Source: a virus. Taken from it: a DNA stretch of 43,509 nt. The position numbers and the translations under genes were made by a program. Under the pieces are notes generated by a model. It did not search any database. It saw only the letters and a program-made list of their open reading frames with translations, and had not been told where the DNA came from. The stretch covers positions 1-43,509 of the IMG/VR virus record IMGVR_UViG_3300020057_000061, one strand, 5' to 3'. Shown here in pieces: positions 1-7,946 of the stretch (positions within the stretch are counted from its first letter, which is position 1; each line of letters opens with the position of its first letter).

Positions 1-198
1 TCCCCTCTCCTGCTGTTGGGAGAGGGGTCGGGGGTGAGGCTTCTTTGCGCCCGTCGGGGGTGAGGCTTCTTTGCGCCCGTCGGGGGTGAGGCTTCTTTGC
101 GCCCGTCGGGGGTGAGGCGTCTTTCCCACGTCGGGGGTGAGGCTTCTTTGCGCCCGTCGGGGGTGAGGCGTCTTTCCCACGTCGGGGGTGAGGCTCGT
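1..198 (+). repeat. Palindromic repeat block at the left contig end (hairpin plus tandem tails)
   Basis: One hairpin (arms CCCCTCTCC and GGAGAGGGG, about 3-28; loop base 15 is G instead of the usual T) is followed by about six tandem copies of a 25-26 bp tail, core CGGGGGTGAGGC. The first 141 bases recur at 43369-43509 with one mismatch. The block sits directly 3' of the major tail protein gene and most simply joins the right-end block into one array on a circular or terminally redundant genome. Confidence 0.9.
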
Positions 199-618
199 CT
201 AGCTGTACACCCCACCCGTGAACATATCCACGCTGGGCGCAGCCGCCCCTTCACCGACGACGTTAAACGTGACCGACGACTTATCGACGCTGACCTGATG
301 ATCAGCCCCCGTGATCACAAAATTTTGGACGTGGCGCGGTTTGCCGCTCACATTTGATTCGGGTCCGTACTCAATGCTGATCGTCTGCCCGGCTGCGATC
401 TTCTGGATGTACGTTTGTACATCCGTCAGGTCATACGCCAGCGTAATCGAGATGCTCGTGTCATTCAGACCCGGCGCACGCTGCACATGATCCACCCCCG
501 CACCCGTCGTAATATCCACCGCCGAATTAGACGGGGAAAGCTGCACATCCTTAAAATAGGCTTGTACCGCCGTCCCGCCCATCGTCAAATAAACCGTATT
601 TTCTGCGTAACTGACCAT
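199..618 (-). CDS. Major tail protein (tail tube subunit)
   Basis: A 139-residue protein of the size and composition of a siphophage tail tube subunit: beta-rich, few cysteines, with the stretch 'GLNDTSISITLAYDLTD' near residues 50-66, typical of tube proteins that polymerise into the tail shaft. The ATG at 618 has an AGAGGA ribosome site nine bases upstream. It follows the tail completion gene by three bases. If the contig is circularised, the next gene on this strand is the frameshifted tail chaperone pair at 43339, the expected neighbour. Assignment rests on fold-like composition and gene order, not on a catalytic motif. The stop codon (TAG, 199-201) lies just beyond the repeat array. Confidence 0.75.
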   Translation of the reverse strand: MVSYAENTVYLTMGGTAVQAYFKDVQLSPSNSAVDITTGAGVDHVQRAPGLNDTSISITLAYDLTDVQTYIQKIAAGQTISIEYGPESNVSGKPRHVQNFVITGADHQVSVDKSSVTFNVVGEGAAAPSVDMFTGGVYS

Positions 619-621
619 CGT

Positions 622-1044
622 CTAAATCCTCTCCATCCTAAAGCGAAACCGATTGCCGTCGTGATACACCTGCACACCCTCCACCATCTCAACCATGTGG
701 ACGATTTGCTCTTGCTTCACGTGGATGATCACCCACTCGCTGCCCGCGTCCAACGCCCCAGACCTCGACAAATCCGCGTCATTAAACAAGCTGCTGATCC
801 GCTGCGCCCCATACAGCGCCTGTCCTAATTCCGTGCTGATGATCTTAATAGTCAGCACGATCTCCGCATCCTGACTCACCCGCGCATTCAGTTCGCCGCC
901 GCCCGTGTAGTTAAACACCACATACGGACGCTCGGTCTTCGCGGGCGCAAGGTCGGGAAACGCTTTCGTCCCCCAAATCTCGCTCGATGCGATCAATCGG
1001 TTGCGAACCGTCCGGTACAGCGCATCCAGTGCGACCTCAGCCAT
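622..1044 (-). CDS. Tail completion / tail terminator protein (DUF3168-like)
   Basis: About 140 residues. The sequence starts with a helical 'ALDALYRTVRNRL' segment and continues with beta strands such as 'PYVVFNYTGGG' and 'AEIVLTIKIIS', the pattern of tail completion proteins that cap the tail tube or join it to the head. An upstream TTG would extend the frame to 1098, deep into the preceding gene. The ATG at 1044 overlaps the upstream TGA as TGATG and is preferred because the neighbouring genes are coupled the same way. It lies between the HK97 gp10-like gene and the major tail protein, where this family is normally found. Confidence 0.65.
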   Translation of the reverse strand: MAEVALDALYRTVRNRLIASSEIWGTKAFPDLAPAKTERPYVVFNYTGGGELNARVSQDAEIVLTIKIISTELGQALYGAQRISSLFNDADLSRSGALDAGSEWVIIHVKQEQIVHMVEMVEGVQVYHDGNRFRFRMERI

Positions 1045-1406
1045 CAGCGCATTACCCCGAAGTCTCGCACATAGTCCGCGAATTTGCGTTGACGCCATTC
1101 CTCAAACACAGGGGTCACAAACGGACGCGCCGCCATATTCTCAGTACCCCATTCCAGCATAATCCCATAGATTACGCCGTCCTGAACCAGATAGCGCAGC
1201 TTCCCGTCTTTCGACCAGCGCATCGACGCCCGCAGCGTCCCCGTATCAACGCCCGGCGGATCACCCGCAGCAGACACGCCGCTCCCGAAGCTCAACACTA
1301 TATCGTTGACTATCTCCGTCGCCACGCCGCGTAGCATCTGGTCGGCGCGTTCTGGCGTCTCCCTGATCAACCGTTCCAGCTTGGCTTTATTCAGCCTGAC
1401 CGTCAT
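1044..1406 (-). CDS. HK97 gp10-like head-tail / tail component
   Basis: 120 residues. The order of features fits the HK97-gp10 family: an N-terminal amphipathic helix, a 'VDTGTLRASMRW' segment (about residues 52-63), then 'YGIMLEWGTENMAARPFVTPVFEE', the family's characteristic 'EfGT..maArPFl.Pa.e' signature. These proteins act at the head-tail interface or on the growing tail. It starts one base before the stop of the head closure gene and ends overlapping the next start, so the connector genes form a tightly coupled block. Confidence 0.85.
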   Translation of the reverse strand: MTVRLNKAKLERLIRETPERADQMLRGVATEIVNDIVLSFGSGVSAAGDPPGVDTGTLRASMRWSKDGKLRYLVQDGVIYGIMLEWGTENMAARPFVTPVFEEWRQRKFADYVRDFGVMR

Positions 1407-1781
1407 CTAATCCCTCCTCTGCAAAACCGCGCTGTGATACGCTTCATCGGTCAGCGCGTCCTCAATCCGCACAACGTTGTACACCAGCGCGGCAATCGTC
1501 ACCCGCATATCCACCGCCAGCGCCACATCCTGCGCCACGATCAACCGATATTCATATTTCAGCGACTCCGCCGCGCCCGCTTCCGCGATCCCGCTGCCCA
1601 GCCGCGCCCCAACCGAGATCAACCTGCACGGCTTATCCGCCGCCGTCACTTCCCATTGATGCGTCGGTTCGCCATACGTCCCTACCGTATTCGACTCGCG
1701 CTCGATCAGGCACGTATCGCTGAAACTGGTCTCAGTCACACGTCGGATCATGGCAAGCACTTGGCTGCTGATGATTGGCAT
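1407..1781 (-). CDS. Head closure / head-tail joining protein
   Basis: 124 residues, with 'SDTCLIERESNTVGTYGEPTHQW' (about residues 21-43), beta-strand-rich 'CRLISVGAR', then 'YRLIVAQDVALAVDMRVTIA' and 'YNVVRIED'. This matches the phage head-tail joining family (SPP1 gp16 / HK97 gp7-type), which seals the portal channel after packaging. The ATG at 1781 has an AAGGT element about six bases upstream. Its 3' end abuts the gp10-like gene, and a repeat block separates it from the connector gene upstream. Confidence 0.75.
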   Translation of the reverse strand: MPIISSQVLAMIRRVTETSFSDTCLIERESNTVGTYGEPTHQWEVTAADKPCRLISVGARLGSGIAEAGAAESLKYEYRLIVAQDVALAVDMRVTIAALVYNVVRIEDALTDEAYHSAVLQRRD

Positions 1782-1816
1782 AAGCTACCTTCTATCTCCC
1801 ATCGCCCACTTCTTTT

Positions 1817-1961
1817 CTCCCCTCTCCTGCTTTTGGGAGAGGGGTCGGGGGTGAGGCGTCTTTCCCGCGTCGGGGGTGAGGCGTCTTTCCCACGTCGGGG
1901 GTGAGGCGTCTTTCCCCACGTCGGGGGTGAGGCGTCTTTCCCCACGTCGGGGGTGAGGCTA
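1817..1961 (+). repeat. Palindromic repeat block with tandem tails
   Basis: One hairpin (1817-1845) plus five TCGGGGGTGAGGC tails at 25-26 bp spacing. The last tail reads GAGGCTA, whose CTA is the complement of the TAG stop codon of the connector gene at 1959-2333. The repeat therefore supplies that gene's stop. Confidence 0.9.
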
Positions 1962-2333
1962 CTCATCGTCAGTCGATTCATAATCCGGCGCTTCTGTTGC
2001 CAAACTATCCGCCCGATACGTATGCACCGCCGTCGCTGTAATCGCAGAGATACCAAAATCGCGCCGCTTCTCATTCAGCATCAGTTGATACCCCGCCCGC
2101 GCCGTGCCGTTGCTCACTTTGAGCCAGTCGGCTTGAAAATCCGGCTGACTCAATTTCAGGATGATAAACTTCAGCCCGGCGATCACCGCTGGCTTCCACG
2201 TCGTTTCCTCAGCGATCATCATGGCGATTTCTTCATCGCTCAAAAATGATTCCGCCGATACGGTCTGCCCCGTGTGAAATCTCACCCGCGTCAAATCGGT
2301 TGGCGTCGCTGAGGGGCTATACGTGAAAGTCAT
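1959..2333 (-). CDS. Head-tail connector (gp6/gp15-like adaptor)
   Basis: 124 residues, largely alpha-helical in the first two thirds: 'DLTRVRFHTGQT' then 'FLSDEEIAMMIAEE' then 'AVIAGLKFIILKLSQ'. Connector proteins of the gp6/gp15 type begin this way: 'd.lR..igd......l.D.eI...l.e......aA..l...ia'. They dock onto the portal dodecamer. The ATG at 2333 has GAGG ten bases upstream inside the previous gene's 3' end. The C-terminus is acidic and ends inside the adjacent repeat tail, so the last residues may have been changed by repeat insertion. Confidence 0.7.
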   Translation of the reverse strand: MTFTYSPSATPTDLTRVRFHTGQTVSAESFLSDEEIAMMIAEETTWKPAVIAGLKFIILKLSQPDFQADWLKVSNGTARAGYQLMLNEKRRDFGISAITATAVHTYRADSLATEAPDYESTDDE

Positions 2334-2335
2334 GG

Positions 2336-2701
2336 TTACGCCTCTACAAAAATCGTCACATCTAACGTTTGCGCCGCGTCGCCTTGTGCGATAGCCGCCG
2401 TCATGTACCCGTCGACGGGCTGCCGATCATACCACCCGGTCAAATCCGCCCCCGTTGGGCCATCACCCAATACACGTGGATAATACCACCCCGACGACGT
2501 GACATTTGTGAGTGTCAGCACCGCCAGAGCGGGGGTGACAATCGAGATCGTGATGTCAGTCGTCGCCGCTGGCGTCCCCGCTTGCGCCACATAGATCGCG
2601 TGGATTAGCCCGCTGATGATGTTGCTTGTCACCGTTGCCACCGCCGATCCCGCGCTCCCCGCAGCAACCGCTTGTGTCAGCTTATGCGCCCGGATTGCCA
2701 T
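2336..2701 (-). CDS. Small virion-region protein of unknown function
   Basis: 121 residues, rich in Ala, Thr, Val and Gly, with alternating hydrophobic stretches ('IHAIYVAQAG', 'DITISIVTPALAVLTLTNV') that suggest a beta-sandwich. No catalytic motif. It lies between the beta-helix protein and the connector, so a capsid or neck structural role is likely. The ATG at 2701 is only three bases downstream of the beta-helix gene's stop and has no clear ribosome site of its own, so translation is probably coupled. Confidence 0.55.
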   Translation of the reverse strand: MAIRAHKLTQAVAAGSAGSAVATVTSNIISGLIHAIYVAQAGTPAATTDITISIVTPALAVLTLTNVTSSGWYYPRVLGDGPTGADLTGWYDRQPVDGYMTAAIAQGDAAQTLDVTIFVEA

Positions 2702-2704
2702 GAT

Positions 2705-3625
2705 TTACGTGTCCGCCACCGGGTCAAGGATGCCTGACTTGTTCGCCGTATTGAGCGCGTAGTTTTCCGCCCCATAAGCCGATGCCAGCGCAACCGTCCC
2801 CGCCAGCGTGGTTACAGCCGCAGCGACACGATTGTCATACACAATTCCCGTCGATGCCGACACCAGCAAAATCGCGCTCACTTGCGAAGTGCCGCCCGTT
2901 TGCAAAATCACATTCCGCGCAATTTCGCAGTTCACAACCGCCGTTGTCGCATTGATCGCCGCGCACGTTGCGCCGTTTTGCAGCACAAGGATGAACGTGT
3001 TGTCAATGATGCGGGTGTTGTCCGTCCCCACCAGTTGAATCCACAGTTGAGCCGCAGCCGCAGCCGTCGCTTGATAGTGATAGCAATTCTTCACCGTCAA
3101 GTAATCCGCCGCCGCCGTCGTCAACAAAAACTGAATCGTCTGGAAGGTTGCTGTCTCAAAGTGTTCGATGCCGTCCAGTGTCACATAAGCCGCAGTAACA
3201 TGGAACATCTTGACCACTTCATCAATCGTCGATGTGACGCGCAGGTTCGCCACCGTGATATTCGCCGCGCTGATCGCAAACGTTGCCGCCGCTGCGCTAA
3301 ACGATAGCGTTGGACGATTCGTCCCGTTGCCCATCCCGATAATGCTGATCCCCGCTACATCTGCGGCGATCCCCGCCGCCGCGCTGACCGTCTCAGCATG
3401 ACCGGGCATCACGAAAATGATGTCGCCCTTATTCGCGCTACACAGACCGATGGCGTAATCAATCGTCGCCAGCGGTCTTGACGGCTCTGTGCCGCCATAA
3501 CTATTCAATCCCGTGCCGCTGTGAACGAAGAACACGCTGCCCGTTGTCAGCAGCCCGCCCGCTCCCGGCAAAATGGGCATTCCGAAGCTGCTCACCCCGT
3601 TCGGGAACTTTGTGAGATTGGTCAT
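2705..3625 (-). CDS. Parallel beta-helix (pectate-lyase-like) virion-associated protein
   Basis: 306 residues. After the N-terminal 'FPNGVSSFGMPILPGAGGL', the protein has 'RPLATIDYAIGLCSANKGD' and 'IIFVMPGHAETV', then repeating short beta rungs such as 'ISIIGMGNGTN', 'ITVANLRVTST' and 'TRIIDNTFILV', the hallmark of a right-handed parallel beta-helix. Proteins with this beginning are common beside phage major capsid genes and are presumed decoration proteins. No polysaccharide-lyase catalytic residues are evident. The frame opens at 3655, but ATG 3625 is chosen because AAAGAGG lies five bases upstream. Two palindromes (3644-3696) separate it from the capsid gene. Confidence 0.7.
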   Translation of the reverse strand: MTNLTKFPNGVSSFGMPILPGAGGLLTTGSVFFVHSGTGLNSYGGTEPSRPLATIDYAIGLCSANKGDIIFVMPGHAETVSAAAGIAADVAGISIIGMGNGTNRPTLSFSAAAATFAISAANITVANLRVTSTIDEVVKMFHVTAAYVTLDGIEHFETATFQTIQFLLTTAAADYLTVKNCYHYQATAAAAAQLWIQLVGTDNTRIIDNTFILVLQNGATCAAINATTAVVNCEIARNVILQTGGTSQVSAILLVSASTGIVYDNRVAAAVTTLAGTVALASAYGAENYALNTANKSGILDPVADT

Positions 3626-3640
3626 AGAAACCTCTTTCTT

Positions 3641-3705
3641 GTAGGGACGAGGCACGCCTCGTCCTTCAATTTGACTCCCTCCCCAAATGGGGAGGGGGTT
3701 AAGGG
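3641..3705. repeat. Two other small palindromic repeats
   Basis: GGACGAGGC / GCCTCGTCC (3645-3653 and 3656-3664) is followed by CCCTCCCC-aaat-GGGGAGGG (3677-3696) with tail GTTAAGGGGTGAGGC. Both resemble short dispersed palindromes of bacterial chromosomes but differ from the main repeat family. The second shares only the GGTGAGGC tail ending. In the minus transcript they would form hairpins between the capsid and beta-helix genes. Confidence 0.7.
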
Positions 3706-3715
3706 GTGAGGCTAA

Positions 3716-4639
3716 CTAGCTAGGGTTGCTGCCCGCGACCCACTGCCACCCGCTCCAGCCGTAGCTAAAGCGCATGTACGCACGCCAGTACGCCTTCAAC
3801 GTCGTGTCATCGCCTTCACGCCGCGCAACGCTAAACGGCGCACGATTGAACCAATCCAATGACATCCTCATTTCGTTGGAATCAATCATAAACCATGCGT
3901 TGCTGTCGGTCAGGTAATGCCAAGGCATGACCTGAAACCGACCAAACATGGGATTAACCGTGTTGTTCGCCGTGTCAGGGTTCAAAGTGCTGTTGACGAT
4001 CTCAATCGCATCGTCCTGTAATTGAGGCGGCACGAGCAGCAAATTCGGGGTGATCCCGCGCTTGTTGCCGTTATCATCCGTGAACGCCATCATCGCCTCG
4101 CGGATCGTGCGGACGTTGGTTTTAGTCAGCGCCAGCGCGAAATTGTTGTCTTGTGTGACGCCCGTCTTTTGCGGTGACAGCGGATGCAAATCGCTGCACA
4201 GCGCCACCGCGTCCGCGCCCACAAACGAGCTGTTAAACGCATTGTTGAACACGCTTGCCGCTTCCGTCTCACGAAACAGCGATCCGCTGTCACCAATGCG
4301 TTCCGCCACCCGGAACGCCTCAGCGAGGTTGGAATCATCCGCGTCTTTTCGGAAAATACCGAAATCGAGACTGTATTCCTTGTGGGTATACGTCTTTTTG
4401 TATCCCTGATCGAAGTCGACTTCCGGCGTAATGCCGCCCGAATTTTCGTAGTTCTTCCAAGCGTCGATCCCGATTGCCCCCACGCCGGAGATTTGTTCAC
4501 GCGCCCCACTCGACCCCTGCACGTTGAACAACATCGGCAGCATCGACTGACGCCGTACAAATGCCGCGTCCGCCTTAAACTTTACCGTCGGGTCAAGCAA
4601 ATCTGCCCAACCCGACCCTGCGCCTGTCACGATAGCCAT
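3716..4639 (-). CDS. Major capsid protein (HK97-fold)
   Basis: 307 residues. It lies directly after the decoration and scaffold genes, has no cysteine-rich or enzymatic motif, and shows capsid-like segments: an N-arm ('FVRRQSMLPMLFNVQGSSG'), an E-loop-like 'YKKTYTHKEYSLDFGIFRKD' (about residues 80-99), a helical 'ETEAASVFNNAFNSSF' spine, and the C-terminal 'RMSLDWFNRAPFSVARREGDD' beta region. The arrangement resembles Mu gpT-like and other HK97-fold capsids. ATG 4639 has GGGAGAAA eight bases upstream. A separate scaffold gene upstream fits assembly through a scaffolded procapsid. Confidence 0.9.
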   Translation of the reverse strand: MAIVTGAGSGWADLLDPTVKFKADAAFVRRQSMLPMLFNVQGSSGAREQISGVGAIGIDAWKNYENSGGITPEVDFDQGYKKTYTHKEYSLDFGIFRKDADDSNLAEAFRVAERIGDSGSLFRETEAASVFNNAFNSSFVGADAVALCSDLHPLSPQKTGVTQDNNFALALTKTNVRTIREAMMAFTDDNGNKRGITPNLLLVPPQLQDDAIEIVNSTLNPDTANNTVNPMFGRFQVMPWHYLTDSNAWFMIDSNEMRMSLDWFNRAPFSVARREGDDTTLKAYWRAYMRFSYGWSGWQWVAGSNPS

Positions 4640-4677
4640 AGCTTTTCTCCCTGTCTAATCCGGCTTCAACCGACTAA

Positions 4678-5100
4678 TTACGGTTGCTGCCAGTGTTCAC
4701 CATGCGCGATCATGACGAGTGTTTCCTCAGCCGCCGTGCTGTTTGCCACGACGATCAAATCAACGTTGCTTGATGCGGCGACGGTCATTGCGCCCGTTGC
4801 CCCGGCTAAATCCAGCGTCGCGCCAATAAGCCGCGCATTCGCATCATACACCCCGTACACGGCGTCAAAGTCTGTGATCACTCTGGCGGTTGTGACGCTA
4901 TCCGTCCCGGCTTTCGTCTCCTGTATCGCGCCGACTAGCGTGGTGTCATTCGTCGCCGCGAGGTCAATCTCACCCGTTTCAAGGTTGGTGAGATCGCCTT
5001 TCGTCAGCGTCTCCGTGTCCTTGAACGTCAAAGTTTGGATCGTCGGCGGCTGCCCGCTCAACCGATACCGAAACCGGAATCCTAAACTAGTATCTGGCAT
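4678..5100 (-). CDS. Capsid decoration-like protein
   Basis: 140 residues, beta-rich. The 'LTKGDLTNLETGEIDLAATNDTTLVGAIQETKAG' region (about residues 32-65) has the shape of small cement proteins: 'G.lv.l..g.v......d...lvGv...'. The gene is placed exactly between scaffold and major capsid genes, where decoration proteins commonly lie. A second protein of the same kind is encoded at 7947-8381. ATG 5100 has GAGGGGAA just upstream. Alternative: a minor structural protein without decoration function. Confidence 0.6.
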   Translation of the reverse strand: MPDTSLGFRFRYRLSGQPPTIQTLTFKDTETLTKGDLTNLETGEIDLAATNDTTLVGAIQETKAGTDSVTTARVITDFDAVYGVYDANARLIGATLDLAGATGAMTVAASSNVDLIVVANSTAAEETLVMIAHGEHWQQP

Positions 5101-5118
5101 TGTTCCCCTCTGTCTGCG

Positions 5119-5661
5119 CTATTTCTTGTACTGTGCGTATTGCGCGTCCGTCATTCCCGCCCGGCGAGCCAGCGCTTGTTCCTCTGCCGTCAGTATGACC
5201 GCCCGCGTCCCACCTCCACCGCCCGCCCCCGCGTCGATGTCCGGCGCGGGCTTGACAGTCAGTAGACTCCAGTTGTCGTTCAGCCACGTCTGGAGATGTT
5301 CCGGCGGGTAATTCACCGGGATCAACTTTCGCATCGTTTCCGGCACGAGCGCGATCCGCGCTTCATTCCCCGCCTTGATCGTGCTTTCGAGCGTTTCCGC
5401 CCGCGTCTTGAATGCCTTCAGCGAGTCGGCTTCTTTCGTCGCGTTCTCCGCGATAGTCTGCCACTCACCTTGTTTCTTAAGCCGCTCCTGCTCAGAAGCG
5501 TGGCTGTCCGTCTGGTGCTTCACCAGCGCCTCTTCTGCCTTACGTGCGCGTTCTAGCACCTCGTTAAACCGTGATTGCGGAATCATGTTTCCGGTATTTT
5601 GCGTCCCCTCAGACGATGATCCGCCGCCCTGCTGCCCTTGCTGATTTTGTTCGTCTGCCAC
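5119..5661 (-). CDS. Capsid scaffolding protein
   Basis: 180 residues. A Gln/Gly/Ser-rich N-terminus leads into a long charged helix ('QSRFNEVLERARKAEEALVK' through 'KAFKTRAETLESTIKAGNE'), predicted coiled coil from about residue 30 to 100, then a short C-terminal domain. This is the usual form of phage scaffold proteins (DUF4355-like) that template procapsid assembly and are then lost. The start is GTG at 5661 with GAGGG seven bases upstream. It is immediately 5' of the decoration and capsid genes. No protease domain is present here or next door, so the scaffold is probably recycled rather than cleaved by a phage enzyme. Confidence 0.8.
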   Translation of the reverse strand: MADEQNQQGQQGGGSSSEGTQNTGNMIPQSRFNEVLERARKAEEALVKHQTDSHASEQERLKKQGEWQTIAENATKEADSLKAFKTRAETLESTIKAGNEARIALVPETMRKLIPVNYPPEHLQTWLNDNWSLLTVKPAPDIDAGAGGGGGTRAVILTAEEQALARRAGMTDAQYAQYKK

Positions 5662-5759
5662 GTCTTGCCCTCTTTCGTTTTTTACGAGCTACGCCTCGAA
5701 AAGTTTTTCATCTTTCGATCATGCACTTTATTACTTGGTGTAACGCACATTCTATAACC

Positions 5760-6695
5760 CTACTTTGCAAACATCGGCAGATGACTCACGTCGTCATTCA
5801 CGGGCATATGCCGCGCTTCAAAGGGCAGCCTCCCCCTATCCCGCGCAATCGCCACATACTCAGGCGATTGATCCCCGCAGATGTAGCGCCGCTTGCAATT
5901 CCGCGCCGCTAATGCCGTTGTCCCGCTTCCCACGAACGGATCGAACACCACCGCCCCTATCGGGGTTGTCAGTTCGATAAGCCGCGTCCACATCTTGACG
6001 GGCTTCATGGTGGCGTGCTGATGCCCCCCGCCGAGCGTTGCCAGATTTTCCGGTAAAAATGACCACACATTGGTAAAATTGACGTACTCAGGTGAGCGCA
6101 TAACTTCCTTCATCCATGAATGTCCTGCATGAGATTTGTGCTGGCTCTCGTCGCCACGACGTTTCATAGTCGGTGGTTCACCGCGCCGGATAGTTACATG
6201 TAGGTTCTCGATGTATGTGGCTACTGAGGCAATAGTGGCAGCATCGACCAAAAGTCCCGGCAGTTTCACGTCGGTGTATTTCCCTTTGGTTTGGTGATAT
6301 TTCGACACCCCTTTCGTGTAAATGAACAGTTCCTCGTGCGAACGATTGATCTCCAACATACTTGTCGTTGTTTTTCGCTTGATCCACGCAATATGATCCT
6401 TATAGCGTAATCCGGTGGCGCGAAGCGCAACTAACCAATCAATCATCATCGGCATTTGGGTTGTAAAGGCGCAAAACCCCTTCGGCTTCAAAACGCGCTC
6501 GACCTCGTTGAGAAACGGGAGTATCTCAATAGGTTGATCCCACTTGTCAATTCCCATCCCATACGGAGGATCGAACAGCACGGCGTCAACCGACTCATTG
6601 GGCAGCAGCGCACACAATTCCATTGCATCAATGACGTGTATACGATTCATCAGCACATGATCAAATAAGTAGGGTCGCATCATCGGTGTCGTCAT
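5760..6695 (-). CDS. DNA adenine-type methyltransferase (DPPY family)
   Basis: 311 residues. Catalytic motif IV is DPPYGM at residues 42-47 and the AdoMet-binding motif I is DPFVGSGTT at about 252-260. Motif IV before motif I is the beta-group order of amino-methyltransferases; DPPY is typical of N6-adenine enzymes. No restriction endonuclease gene is adjacent, so it is an orphan enzyme that probably protects phage DNA or alters host marks. ATG 6695 overlaps the MuF stop as ATGA, so the enzyme is translationally coupled to a head gene and made late. About 100 AT-rich bases follow before the scaffold gene. Confidence 0.9.
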   Translation of the reverse strand: MTTPMMRPYLFDHVLMNRIHVIDAMELCALLPNESVDAVLFDPPYGMGIDKWDQPIEILPFLNEVERVLKPKGFCAFTTQMPMMIDWLVALRATGLRYKDHIAWIKRKTTTSMLEINRSHEELFIYTKGVSKYHQTKGKYTDVKLPGLLVDAATIASVATYIENLHVTIRRGEPPTMKRRGDESQHKSHAGHSWMKEVMRSPEYVNFTNVWSFLPENLATLGGGHQHATMKPVKMWTRLIELTTPIGAVVFDPFVGSGTTALAARNCKRRYICGDQSPEYVAIARDRGRLPFEARHMPVNDDVSHLPMFAK

Positions 6696-7696
6696 CGTGC
6701 CAGCATCCCCTTCACTGACGCCTCTCGTACCATCTCCCCGAACACGCGATCATTGTACGGTTGCACAAAATCGCGCAGATCAATCCGCCCCCGACGCCAC
6801 AATTCATACGCCGAGTCGCCCATCTGCGCCCGTTGCCGTTCTTCCGGCAACCCCCCAAACCACGCCTCGCCCGTCCGCACATCACGCGGACGCCCCTTCA
6901 CCACGCTAATCGACGTACACCTGCCCGCATGGTGATCATTAATCCGCTCACCAATCGGCAGCCGCGTCCCATGCAGCGCCACGCACGCCATACACGTCCG
7001 CGAATCCAGCGCCGCAATTCTAATTTGTTCCGTCAAAATATCAGCATTAGCGACCCGTTGCAGTACCGCCGCATCCCGATAGCTCTGCAATTGAACCGTC
7101 CGCATCAGCGTATTCGCTTGCGCCACGCTGAACCCCTCGGTCATCTGCCTGATCAATCGCGCCGTTTGCAGCGGATTCCACCCCGCCACAATCCCGCGTA
7201 TCGCTTGGTTTTGTACCGTCACCAAAACCACGCCGGGATACCGTCGCATTTCCTCAGCCCACCCCGGCGAATTGACATACCCCACCAGCGCATTGACCGC
7301 CTCCGGGTCTGGCGTATTCCACTGCACGCCAATCACCGCCAATTGCTGATCGTTAATGCCCGGTATCGCCAGTTCCCGCACGAGCCGCCGCGCCGCCTCA
7401 ATCCCCGCCCGTTGCGCCTCAGCCGCGCCCACATCAATCCGCGCCGCATTCCGCCGCAATTCCGGTTCGAGGTCAGCCAGCAGCGCCCGCAGCACCGGGT
7501 TATCCGGTTTAAGCCGTTCGCCCGCCGCCGCCAATCGCGCCGCCTCAGCGTCTAATTCCGCTAGTCGCTGTTTAATCAGCCCCGTCCCCACCGACGCCCC
7601 GATAGATCGCAGCGTTGCGCGGGTCGCCCGTTCGTAGCCGCGATCCAGCAGCAGCCTTGTCAAATCGCCTATTCGGTTCGTCGGTTGTGTCACCAT
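6692..7696 (-). CDS. MuF-like head morphogenesis protein (SPP1 gp7 / Mu gpF family)
   Basis: 334 residues, mostly helical for the first two thirds, then the MuF signature 'DSRTCMACVALHGTRLPIGE' (about residues 230-249) followed by 'NDHHAGRCTS', a Cys-x-x-Cys...His...Cys arrangement typical of the MuF domain. These proteins bind the portal and enter the capsid in small numbers. ATG 7696 follows a repeat block whose complement (GGGGAGAAAG) supplies the only Shine-Dalgarno-like sequence, about ten bases upstream. It lies downstream of the portal and a decoration gene, the usual place. Confidence 0.85.
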   Translation of the reverse strand: MVTQPTNRIGDLTRLLLDRGYERATRATLRSIGASVGTGLIKQRLAELDAEAARLAAAGERLKPDNPVLRALLADLEPELRRNAARIDVGAAEAQRAGIEAARRLVRELAIPGINDQQLAVIGVQWNTPDPEAVNALVGYVNSPGWAEEMRRYPGVVLVTVQNQAIRGIVAGWNPLQTARLIRQMTEGFSVAQANTLMRTVQLQSYRDAAVLQRVANADILTEQIRIAALDSRTCMACVALHGTRLPIGERINDHHAGRCTSISVVKGRPRDVRTGEAWFGGLPEERQRAQMGDSAYELWRRGRIDLRDFVQPYNDRVFGEMVREASVKGMLAR

Positions 7697-7706
7697 TCCA
7701 ATCTTT

Positions 7707-7940
7707 CTCCCCTCTCCTGCTCTTGGGAGAGGGGTCGGGGGTGAGGCTTCTTTGCTCGTCGTCGGTGGGGCTTCTTTGCTCCCCGTCGGTGAGGCGTCTT
7801 TGCTCCCCTCTCCCCTGGGAGAGGGGTCGGGGGTGAGGCGTCTTTACTCGTCGTCGTCGGTGAGGCGTCTTTGCTCCCCTCTCCTGCTCTTGGGAGAGGG
7901 GTCGGGGGTGAGGCGTCTTTACTCGTCGTCGGTGAGGCTT
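7707..7940 (+). repeat. Palindromic repeat block, three hairpins
   Basis: Hairpins start at 7707 (loop TGCTCTTG), 7803 (short loop) and 7874 (loop TGCTCTTG). Between them are tails and a variant tail CTCGTCGTCGGTGAGGC. All have the family orientation. The block fills the 250 bases between MuF and the decoration-like gene upstream of it on this strand. Confidence 0.9.
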
Positions 7941-7946
7941 CTCTGG

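Noticed and set aside
97-357. Plus-strand ORFs across repeat blocks (RRLSHVGGEA, SPLLLLGEGSGVRR products at 97, 7752, 8597, 13007 and elsewhere)
   Set aside because: They are frame-open repeat sequence or antisense to strong genes, without ribosome sites.
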